DNA of 30,373 nt, taken from NCBI GenBank assembly GCA_900128395.1, contig LT649383.1, positions 1 to 30,373 on the forward strand, in the 5' to 3' direction. The notes below the pieces were generated by a model, which searched no databases, was not told the origin of the DNA, and worked only from the letters and a program-made list of their open reading frames with translations. Below are positions 1-7,156 of the stretch, piece by piece. The translations under genes and the position numbers were made by a program. How positions within the stretch are numbered: position 1 is the first letter of the stretch; each line of letters starts with the position of its first letter. The stretch comes from Stramenopiles sp. TOSAG23-2 (taxonomy: Eukaryota > Sar).

Positions 1-62
1 CTAGTCATATATATATATATATACATATATAGTAAGTCATGGGTAATCAACAAGCTGGCGGT
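1..62 (+). repeat. Rpt2 promoter/start segment, source of an inverted repeat
   Basis: This AT-repeat promoter stretch plus the start codon and first eight codons of Rpt2 recurs in reverse complement at 5544-5605 and 17316-17377. The match is 61 of 62 bases (mismatch at 56), including an identical 17-base AT run. It stops sharply after codon 8. Its other end is cut by the window edge, so the true length is unknown. The coding part makes Rpt2 the likely source. Confidence 0.9.
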
Positions 63-1406
63 GCAGGTGGTGGTGGACTTCCACCAGGTTTTCCTGGAGG
101 GCCAGGACAAGGTGGTGCAAATAAAAAAGATCAAAAAGATAAGAAGAAAAAGCGTTTTGAATCACAAGGTGGCCCCTCAAGAGTGGGTAAGAAGCGAGTG
201 AAGAAGGGGCCAGCGCCTGTCGTTAGATTGCCAAAGATATACCCAAGTGCAAAGTGTAAACTACGTTTATTAAAAATGCAACGAGTGAATGATTTTTTAT
301 TATTGGAAGAAGAATTTATGAAAAATCAAGAGATTTTAAAACCAAAAGAGGAAAAAGATAAGGAATTGCATGCGGCAGTCGAAGAACTGCGTGGTACTCC
401 TATGAACGTTGGTACACTCGAGGAAATGATCGATGACAACCATGCAATCGTTGGTGCAAGTTCTGGCCCTGAATATTATGTCAATATTACCTCTTTTGTC
501 GATAAAGACCAAATCGAACCAGGTAGCACAATTTTAACTCACCATAAGCATATGAGTGTTATCGGTATATTAGGGGAAGAGAATAACCCGATGGTAAGCA
601 TGATGAAAGTGGACAAAGCGCCATTGGAATCGTATGCGGATATTGGTGGCTGTGAGAAGCAAATACAAGAGATCAAAGAAGCAGTTGAATTACCATTGAC
701 GCACCCGGAGCTATATGAAGATATTGGTATTAGGCCACCGAAAGGCGTCATATTGTACGGTGAGCCAGGGACCGGGAAGACATTATTGGCAAAAGCAGTT
801 GCAAATCAAACATCAGCAACATTTTTGCGTATTGTTGGAAGTGAGCTCATACAAAAATACTTAGGGGAAGGTCCAAAGTTGGTACGTGAAGTTTTTAGAG
901 TCGCGGAAGACCATGCCCCATCCATTGTTTTTATTGATGAAATTGATGCGATCGGTACAAAACGATATGATTCAACAAGTGGTGGCGAACGGGAAATTCA
1001 GCGTACAATGCTTGAATTGTTGAACCAGTTGGACGGTTTTGATGAACGTGGTGATGTAAAAGTTATTATGGCAACGAATCGCATAGATTCGTTAGACCCT
1101 GCATTATTGCGCCCTGGCCGTATCGATCGTAAAATTGAATTCCCATTGCCGGATGAAAAAACCAAAAGACGAATTTTTGACATACATATCGGACGCATGA
1201 CATGTGCTGATGATGTTGATATTGAAGAATTTGTACAAGCGAAAGAAGATTTATCAGGTGCAGATATTAAAGCCATTTGTAGTGAAGCTGGTTTATTGGC
1301 TTTACGGGAAAGGCGCATGAAAGTCACCCAAGACGACTTTAAAAAAGCGAAGGAAAGAGCACTATATAAGAAAAAGGGCAGTGTGCCAGAAGGACTATAT
1401 TTGTAA
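39..1406 (+). CDS. RPT2: 26S proteasome regulatory ATPase subunit 4 (Rpt2/PSMC1)
   Basis: One of the six AAA+ ATPases of the 19S base, which unfold ubiquitylated substrates and feed them into the 20S core. The 455-residue product is close to the usual length of about 440. It starts MGNQQ, a plausible N-myristoylation site as known for Rpt2. A Gly/Pro and Lys-rich tail is followed by a coiled coil and OB region, then the AAA module: Walker A GEPGTGKT (Lys247), Walker B FIDEID (Asp300, Glu301), sensor 1 ATN (345-347) and the Arg-finger stretch LRPGRIDR. It ends in LYL, the HbYX motif that docks into 20S alpha pockets and opens the gate. The ATG at 39 follows a TA-repeat leader. The gene has no intron. 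Identification is secure because long stretches match Rpt2 rather than other Rpt subunits. Confidence 0.98.
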   Translation: MGNQQAGGAGGGGLPPGFPGGPGQGGANKKDQKDKKKKRFESQGGPSRVGKKRVKKGPAPVVRLPKIYPSAKCKLRLLKMQRVNDFLLLEEEFMKNQEILKPKEEKDKELHAAVEELRGTPMNVGTLEEMIDDNHAIVGASSGPEYYVNITSFVDKDQIEPGSTILTHHKHMSVIGILGEENNPMVSMMKVDKAPLESYADIGGCEKQIQEIKEAVELPLTHPELYEDIGIRPPKGVILYGEPGTGKTLLAKAVANQTSATFLRIVGSELIQKYLGEGPKLVREVFRVAEDHAPSIVFIDEIDAIGTKRYDSTSGGEREIQRTMLELLNQLDGFDERGDVKVIMATNRIDSLDPALLRPGRIDRKIEFPLPDEKTKRRIFDIHIGRMTCADDVDIEEFVQAKEDLSGADIKAICSEAGLLALRERRMKVTQDDFKKAKERALYKKKGSVPEGLYL

Positions 1407-1876
1407 AAATAAGGGAAAAAAAGGAAAGATTTTTTTACACAATTTATTTTGAAAAAATCTGATAAAAAATTAAAAATACGTCAAAAAATGTGTGCGTGTC
1501 ATGATTTGTTGTTGTTCCTTTTACACATGAATTATGATTAAATATATAATATAGTATGTATATAGATACGTTCGTATGTACTTCTTGTGTGTATATATAT
1601 TTAATATTTAGAATTATGATTATGATTTAATGAAATCATATTATCAATATTTAAATATTAACACACATGTATTTTTAAAATATAATTACGACTTTTCGTA
1701 TGATACTTCTCGTAATGCAATATGGCGTTAATAAAAAATATTAAAAAAAATATTATCATATGATATGATTGGTTTATATAAAATCTATGATTAAGTTATA
1801 TTATTTATAAGCTATTTACCTGCTAATTTTAATATAATAAAAAAATAGGTTTTTACTTTTTTTTTAATTTTTTTTT
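1407..1876. other. AT-rich intergenic, Rpt2 3' flank
   Basis: About 470 bp of strongly AT-rich sequence with T- and A-runs. I see no reading frame, RNA gene or clear repeat. It presumably holds the Rpt2 3' UTR. Confidence 0.6.
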
Positions 1877-2016
1877 TTAAACCAACACCACCCCGTAATT
1901 ACTATGAACTTCAAACGCCAAATCATTACTTGGTTCAATCACTTCAAATATTTGTGCTGGGTTAACTCTTATTTTTTCGCCATAAACACGGTGCGCATGT
2001 ACCTTCAAACTGGGAC
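1877..2016 (-). pseudogene. C-terminal fragment of an unidentified protein, cut at the duplication edge
   Basis: On the minus strand a stop-free frame ends at TAA 1877-1879. It reads GPSLKVHAHRVYGEKIRV and then continues for about 28 residues to VVLV-stop. Its composition (VNPAQIFEVIEPSNDLAFEV) is far more protein-like than its AT-rich surroundings. The frame is lost at 2016/2017, where the duplicated segment begins. Joined to 12884, the same frame continues as DVYTTFG towards an ATG at 13019, for 91 residues in all. I do not recognise the family. I infer it is the tail of a gene split by insertion of copy 1; the part beyond the join is less protein-like. Confidence 0.45.
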
Positions 2017-2205
2017 AGTCAAATTATTCTTGGTAATTTTTTTTTTTTTAATGTTTGTAAATGACGTCGCAGTCAGTGGTGGGTTTTTTGTCATGTTATC
2101 AATCTCTGTCGTAATTGTTTTTGTCTGTCTGTTTGTTTGTTTGTGTCTAGTATCTTTTACTTTTTGTTTGTTTGTATTTGTTTTTTGATTTGGTCTATTA
2201 TATAT
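2005..2205 (-). pseudogene. Truncated copy of the unknown minus-strand frame at 13498-13977
   Basis: This holds the Asn/Thr/Lys/Gln-rich N-terminal half of the frame seen intact at 13498-13977. After crossing the duplication edge at 2017 it runs into foreign sequence and stops after three codons (TGA, 2005-2007). The codon that serves as ATG in copy 2 is ATA here (2203-2205), so this copy has neither a start nor its C-terminal half. Confidence 0.5.
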
Positions 2206-2705
2206 ATAGTCTTCTATGCTCCCGGTTCCCGCGTCGTCGTATTAAATATTTTTTAGTACAAATATCAAAATGGTATTTTTATGATTAAATATAATATATA
2301 TAGTGTATTTAAATTAATTAGACTACATAAAGTAAATATTTGCATAATTAGTATAGACACAGCATAAATACTATGTTAATGTTAGGGTTAGGGTTCATGC
2401 TCGTTTTTTGCTTTTTTGCCTTTTTGCGGTACCTCTCCCCCCCCCCGACCACCGGACCAAAAACGGAGCGGCTCTATATTAATAGTGTGGTGAGACACGG
2501 CACCATGACAAATTTATTAATGCATCATTCACATCACAAATAATAGCACAAATATGGACTAAATATATGTATTTGTATGTTCACATTATTTATTTTAATA
2601 ATAATAATAATATCCTTGATGCAAATTTAAAATCAAAAATGAAGATGCAAAAAACAAAATATTTAATCCCCTATACAACAATAAAAAGACGCTACTAGCT
2701 TTAAT
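2206..2705. other. Intergenic 5' flank of ankyrin gene, with telomere-like and poly-C tracts
   Basis: About 500 bp without a gene. It contains two TTAGGG units (2382-2393), a pyrimidine stretch with ten consecutive C (2437-2446) and a short GC-richer patch to about 2510. An (ATA)n run lies near 2600. The rest is AT-rich and probably includes the promoter of the ankyrin gene. The same sequence lies at 13978-14477. Confidence 0.6.
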
Positions 2706-3497
2706 ATGTCACATCCAAATGAAAATATTTTCTCTTGCTGTGTGGGGGGCTATAAAAGTGAAAGGCCATTGGTTTTATCCATCAAAATAATAAAGAGTAA
2801 GATTCAAAAGGCAGAAACAGAATTAAAAGAAGCAGATGGTGATGATGACGATGCTAAAATCGAAATAAAGAAATATAAAAGAATATTGGATTCTACACAA
2901 CGCTTAAATGAAATAAAAAAGCTATTGTATCGTGGTGAGTATGATGTTAATTGGCGCTCAAAGGAATTTCCAAATCATTCAGCTTTGCATCAAGCAGCGA
3001 AATTTGGACATAGCGATATCATTCACCACTTATTGCGAGCGGGTTGGGATGTCAATAGACGAAATGAGTATAAACAAACACCATTGATGATGGCAGCCTT
3101 ATTTGGAAATATACGATGTACAAAAGTTTTATTGAACATGGGTGCAAAAATGTTTATAAAAGATAAAACTGGATTCACTGCTATGGGATATTGTGAAAAA
3201 AATATAAAACAAAAAAATAAAAAAGAGAAATCCTGTACAAAAATTATGTCGATATTCCATGATTATTATGAGAAGCGTAAAGAAGCGCTTGAAGAATTCA
3301 AAGAAGAGGAAGAAAACATAGCAAGTGCACAAAAAGATGCAAGGCAAGATCAAGAAGTGGATTTCGATGACAATAGTAATGACGACGATGATGAATTAGA
3401 GATAGAAGAAGAAGGGAGCGAGTATGATGACGGTGAAGAAATGGATGATAATGATGACGACGACGATGGATATCAATCATTTTTTAATACATATTAA
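2706..3497 (+). CDS. Ankyrin-repeat protein with acidic tail (copy 1)
   Basis: The 263-residue product has a charged, probably helical N-terminal region (about 25-85). Two clear ankyrin repeats follow: SALHQAAKFGHSDIIHHLL (92-110) and TPLMMAALFGNIRCTKVLL (125-143), each followed by a G-x-D/K loop. A degenerate third repeat starts near 155 (GFTAMGYC). The last 50 residues are almost wholly Asp/Glu/Asn/Ser and end YQSFFNTY. Ankyrin repeats bind proteins; acidic tails occur in histone- or chromatin-associated and cytosolic adaptor proteins, but no specific role can be assigned. There is no signal peptide or membrane segment. The first ATG was chosen; an AT-rich leader with a stop lies just before it. 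The gene converges on the FERM-WW gene 364 bp downstream. The encoded protein is identical to copy 2. Confidence 0.85.
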   Translation: MSHPNENIFSCCVGGYKSERPLVLSIKIIKSKIQKAETELKEADGDDDDAKIEIKKYKRILDSTQRLNEIKKLLYRGEYDVNWRSKEFPNHSALHQAAKFGHSDIIHHLLRAGWDVNRRNEYKQTPLMMAALFGNIRCTKVLLNMGAKMFIKDKTGFTAMGYCEKNIKQKNKKEKSCTKIMSIFHDYYEKRKEALEEFKEEEENIASAQKDARQDQEVDFDDNSNDDDDELEIEEEGSEYDDGEEMDDNDDDDDGYQSFFNTY

Positions 3498-3542
3498 TCG
3501 GGGGCACAAATGTGTCAATGACGCCCATGACAGGAATTATAA

Positions 3543-3665
3543 ATGTGGAGGTTGATGAATAAATTGCAAAATTTTATGTTGGGTTTTAGAGGAGAATTGA
3601 CAAGAGCTCAAATTGAAGAGCATGGTAGAGTTAGAGTTGAACGAAAGACAAAATCGAAGGTTTGA
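3543..3665 (+). CDS. Possible 40-residue small protein (copy 1)
   Basis: A short ATG frame lies in the convergent gap between the ankyrin and FERM-WW genes. An in-frame TAA stands just upstream, and the frame ends at TGA 3663-3665. The product begins MWRLMNKLQNFML, is followed by FRGELTRAQIEEHGRVRVE and ends in a basic KTKSKV tail. The composition (Arg, Glu, Gly, Gln) looks coding compared with the AT-rich flanks. I recognise no family. It could equally be a decayed gene end or part of the ankyrin 3' UTR. Identity in both copies is uninformative, because the duplication is so young. Confidence 0.3.
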   Translation: MWRLMNKLQNFMLGFRGELTRAQIEEHGRVRVERKTKSKV

Positions 3666-3861
3666 GTGCATTGAAAGTTGACACATCAAAATGTATTTTT
3701 GGTTCAATCGTTATTTTGACAATTGCTTGATTATGATCGGAAATGTTTATCCGTAATTTTTGAGCATAGTATTAACCGCGGGATGTAAAATTATTTTCGA
3801 CGAGTATATTTTTTAATTAAGAAACCTCTCTTAGATTTTAAAAAATCCATAATCATTCTTT

Positions 3862-5487
3862 TTATTCCTCATAAACATTACTTAATGCTCGCGAAGCCCT
3901 TGTCAACTGATCTTTCGCTGAATCAGCAATTACCCAACTGGTTCTCTTCGTTTTTTTATGTATAAAATAGTTTTTTCCTGAAGTTTGATCATGTTGGATA
4001 TTATAATCTTTACTAGTGGCTAATTCCCATTTTGTTTCCCCGGTATCTTTATTGTGGTAATATACTTTGCTACTATTAGGGTCAATATGCGCTTCCCACG
4101 ATTCTTTACTGGTGTTGTCTGTTTTGTTATCGGTCCTAGACTTTTCCAACGAAATATCACTCGATTGAAAGTCATTGCCTTCGGTTCTAGTATTACGTAC
4201 ATCATCATTCCATTCACTGGTAGTCTCACCAAGGTCAGTTCCAAAATTATTTTCTAATATCTGGTCATCCGCCTCATCATCACCAAGTGCAAAATCCCAA
4301 TCGCCAAATGCGTCTGCCATATCATCCATGATTGAATTTGCTGTTGTTTTTACGGTATGCCTTTGCATTGTATCCGCAACCGATCCGCGTCGTATCTTAC
4401 TGATTGCACTATTACCATTATTAACATTTTGTTTGCGGCTGGTATTGGAAGCGTTTGGTTGGTATTGGACTAATAACTGATGCATTTCTGCATTTTTGCT
4501 ATCGGTAATAATTTGCAATATTTTATTATCTGCATATCTTATTATTATCGTTTTGTTTGTTTCCATCGTAATGCTGTTGATAGATGCGTAACTTATGACA
4601 ACAGCCACATCGGTATCGTTCCCGTTTAGTGTCGTACCTTTCCAATTTATCCCCAAACGACCATTGGAAATAACCGTTACAGTTTTTGAAAATGAATATT
4701 TCACGTTGAAAAAGGCACTACCATATTCGTTACTGCACAATTTTTTGTAATCATATATAAATTCTTTCATTATGTGCAGCTGATCATCTTTCTCAATCAA
4801 CTTGTTATATGCCTTTATAATATCTTGCACCAATAATTTTGCTTCTTTTTTTGTTCTACCGTTTTGCTTATTTCCCGGATCTGGCACTAACTTTTTGAAG
4901 TTATCTTTTATTTTCTTTTTTATGGTTTTTAGAAATTTTTTGTTTTTATTACCATCATTTTCAAAGAATAACTTCGTTGCTGCAAAACGGGGTAGGTCCT
5001 TTGTCTGAATTTTATAATCGTCTTTTAGTATATGCTCGGTCAAATCAACATATGTTAATCGCAATGCATTGTCCATGGTGCTATTTGCATTTTCAGCTAA
5101 TATATCTAAAGGATCGTTTGGCTCATACTTCCACCTTTTTAAAATAAAAGTCACATCGTCATCATCAATATGATCTTGTTTTGCCTCCCATCTAACAACA
5201 ACACCAAGTATAAATTCATCTTTTTTACAAAGTCGAGGCTCTAACCCATTATGGCATTCATATATTGCAAGCACATCTTCCGGTGTTGTCAAATTAATGC
5301 GATGGATATTAACAATTTCTCGTAGAACGTCTGCCATCGTAGTCCTAGATGAACAATTTACTCGATCAACTTGGCCATCCAACAAACGGATTGGTATTTT
5401 CACTTCATACAAGTGATCATCATTGATTAACGCTTGGTTAATGTTTTCTATCGTCCATTGCTCGTTGCGCAATGCTGCACCACGCAT
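3862..5487 (-). CDS. FERM domain protein with two C-terminal WW domains (copy 1)
   Basis: The product has 541 residues from the ATG at 5487. About 28-343 resembles a FERM domain of the talin/MyTH4-FERM kind: a ubiquitin-like lobe starting IPIRLLDGQV, a helical middle lobe with LRLTYVDLTEHIL and RFAATKLFF, and a PH-like lobe with AFFNVKYSFSKTVTVISNGRLGINWKG. A polar, acidic linker (344-462) contains RRGS, a possible basophilic kinase site. Two WW domains follow. The first has W464, YYHN and W487 but lacks the usual final Pro. In the second the first Trp is replaced by Tyr495, followed by NYFIHKKT and W518. FERM domains tie membranes or receptors to actin, and WW domains bind Pro-rich ligands. 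The in-frame TTG at 5493 is not a credible eukaryotic start. No signal or membrane segment is seen. The upstream leader is derived from Rpt2. Confidence 0.8.
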   Translation of the reverse strand: MRGAALRNEQWTIENINQALINDDHLYEVKIPIRLLDGQVDRVNCSSRTTMADVLREIVNIHRINLTTPEDVLAIYECHNGLEPRLCKKDEFILGVVVRWEAKQDHIDDDDVTFILKRWKYEPNDPLDILAENANSTMDNALRLTYVDLTEHILKDDYKIQTKDLPRFAATKLFFENDGNKNKKFLKTIKKKIKDNFKKLVPDPGNKQNGRTKKEAKLLVQDIIKAYNKLIEKDDQLHIMKEFIYDYKKLCSNEYGSAFFNVKYSFSKTVTVISNGRLGINWKGTTLNGNDTDVAVVISYASINSITMETNKTIIIRYADNKILQIITDSKNAEMHQLLVQYQPNASNTSRKQNVNNGNSAISKIRRGSVADTMQRHTVKTTANSIMDDMADAFGDWDFALGDDEADDQILENNFGTDLGETTSEWNDDVRNTRTEGNDFQSSDISLEKSRTDNKTDNTSKESWEAHIDPNSSKVYYHNKDTGETKWELATSKDYNIQHDQTSGKNYFIHKKTKRTSWVIADSAKDQLTRASRALSNVYEE

Positions 5488-5540
5488 TGCCAAAGACGAT
5501 TTTCGCCGTTTTGTACCACTGGTGAAGAAGCCTCTTAAGC

Positions 5541-5567
5541 TTAACCGCCTGCTTGTTGATTACCCAT
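5541..5567 (-). promoter_or_regulatory. Eight-codon upstream ORF copied from Rpt2 start (copy 1)
   Basis: ATG to TAA encodes MGNQQAGG, the first eight residues of Rpt2, in a different frame from the FERM-WW gene. It ends 53 nt before the FERM-WW ATG. If transcription starts at the copied Rpt2 promoter, ribosomes would meet this uORF first and would need leaky scanning or reinitiation to reach the main gene. No intron of sensible size would bring the two frames together. Confidence 0.6.
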
Positions 5568-5605
5568 GACTTACTATATATGTATATATATATATATATG
5601 ACTAG
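5544..5605 (-). repeat. Inverted copy of Rpt2 promoter and first codons (copy 1)
   Basis: Reverse complement of 1-62 with a single mismatch (5550 against 56), including the 17-base alternating AT run, the leader, the ATG and codons 1-8. Similarity ends at codon 8 on one side. On the other side it reaches the window edge, so the limit is unknown. It lies exactly where the FERM-WW promoter or leader should be. Confidence 0.92.
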
Positions 5606-7156
5606 GTATTAAATTATGGAGAGTGTGATTGTATGCAAATATATATGTTCGTTTCTGGTTGAATATATATATGTCCGTATACAATTTATGATATTAAAAT
5701 CTATACATACGTATATATATATCAATTTACATCTTTTTATTTGATGATGTTCCTAGTTGTTTTTAGTTCAATACTATCCCATTCTATTTATTCAATAATA
5801 ATTATTATTATTCAATTCAATATTTTTGAATATTATTGCAAAGAATAGTACCTGGATAATACATGGAATAGCACTAAATCTACCTCTCTGGGCGGACTAC
5901 ACCCAACAAAGCACCCATCAATAAAGTGTGGATTAAGGTTATTTGATAGGGGCGATATGGGCCAGTTTAATACTAGGTAGCTCAGCTAGTCGTCTACTGA
6001 TATAGTCGTCTATTAGACTAATACCCTCCTCCGCTCTATCAAAGTCTGTAGTTTGTCCAACTTCTTCACTGAATATAAAGATGCAGATGAACGTACAGAT
6101 GTGTGTTCCAACCAAAACGATTTATTTCATTATTTAGAATTATAGGTGGGGGATATTAATCGTTTCATTTTTTTTTCATATTTTAAAGTGCATAAAAACT
6201 AATTAACAATTAGCATACCAATAGCACTACTGCCTTTTTCATAAATGTAAACAACTACTATATCCGCAACAACGTTTTATAGATCAAAAATAGAAAAAAA
6301 TAGAAAAAGTGCAAAACATTCACACATATTATAAGAGATGCATCAAAACAAAAAAAAAGTAAAAAAGAGGAAGATGATGAAGAAGCCGTTTTCCTTTAAA
6401 AATATTTCGTTAAATATATATATCTTGTCGATGCGGGCATAGAGTCTTGCTTGCCGCATATATAAGGAAAGATTATGTCATGTATATATATATGATGCGT
6501 CATCGTATGTTTTAATGGTGTTGTAAATAATTAGTTTTACTTAAAATATATGTATATATATATTAATATACGATAATGTATACCTGTAAAATATAAGTAT
6601 TATATTAGCTGTGTCACATACCACGCGGTACAATATATCGATATATGCACAGTAAATTAAGGGAAATTGTATTTGATAATCTAATCTACATTCGAACAAA
6701 TCATCATGGGTAGTCTAATATAATGGTAGAGCTACTGTACGCGTGCGTACTACTGGTGTACGCTGTTGGAATATATTCGTAATATTCCTTATTATTACCA
6801 AGGTATTATACCAGGTAATTAATACTGTAACATCAATATGATATAATTTTATTAGTACATGTACAATTGTATATTAATATATATACATTAACATTAACTC
6901 CGCCGCTGTATAAATATTTTTACTATTGGCCTAATACTATTCTTCTAAACATTTTTTTGGTAGAACCCCTACAGTTCTGGAATAAAATCCATAAAAGGGT
7001 ATCATAAGAATAGATTTATTCACGAATTATCCATCAAATATTTCAAAACAAAGTATTTATATATAAAATATACAATTGTTCGCAGCGAATCGTCATCGAT
7101 ACCGATATAATAACGTTAATATAAAATACCATAAAATTTAAATTACTTTGATACCA
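5606..7156. other. Large divergent intergenic region between FERM-WW and flavocytochrome b2 genes (copy 1)
   Basis: About 1.55 kb between divergent genes, mostly AT-rich with TA microsatellites (5583-5599, 6480-6492, 6550-6562). Three spots stand out. 5850-6065 is GC-richer and contains a stop-free minus frame. 6433-6461 can fold as ATGCGG pairing with CCGCAT. 6717-6800 contains several short hairpins. No complete gene or tRNA was found. It must hold the promoter of the lactate dehydrogenase gene. Confidence 0.55.
5833..5985 (-). pseudogene. Possible gene remnant: 50-codon stop-free frame in a GC-richer patch (copy 1)
   Basis: The minus frame runs from just after TAG (5986-5988) to TAA (5833-5835). 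It includes the stretches LVLNWPISPLSNNLNPHFI and then DGCFVGCSPPREVDLVLFHV before ending RYYSLQ. It has no ATG at its beginning, and its base composition differs from the AT-rich surroundings. It may be the 3' end of a dead gene or mobile element, or a structured RNA that happens to be open. I do not recognise it. Confidence 0.25.

Noticed and set aside
1904-2188. 94-residue plus-strand frame at the left edge of copy 1 (and 13661-13960 in copy 2)
   Set aside because: It is antisense to the more protein-like minus frames and consists mostly of Phe/Val runs from T-rich sequence.
5488-5493. TTG start for the FERM-WW gene (and TTG starts at 7148 and 10653)
   Set aside because: In a eukaryote the nearby in-frame ATGs (5487, 7157, 10659) are far more likely; the TTG calls only reflect bacterial start rules.
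5541-5600. Intron joining the Rpt2-like ATG to the FERM-WW frame
   Set aside because: The possible GT...AG pairs give introns of 27 or 45 nt, which keep the wrong frame; the only length that shifts correctly is 14 nt, too short to splice.
5848-5870. U1 snRNA 5' end (TACCTGG)
   Set aside because: Only seven bases match; the ACUUACCU core is not present and no U1 stem-loops follow.
5971-6035. tRNA-like A-box (TAGCTCAGCTAG)
   Set aside because: No B-box (GTTCRANNC) follows and no acceptor or anticodon stem can be formed.
6371-6465. C/D-box snoRNA (GATGATGA)
   Set aside because: No CTGA D-box at a suitable distance and no terminal stem.
6717-6790. tRNA gene
   Set aside because: The D-arm-like hairpin is not followed by a 7-base anticodon loop with a 5-bp stem, and no T-arm consensus is present. 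Kept only as a possible unclassified RNA.
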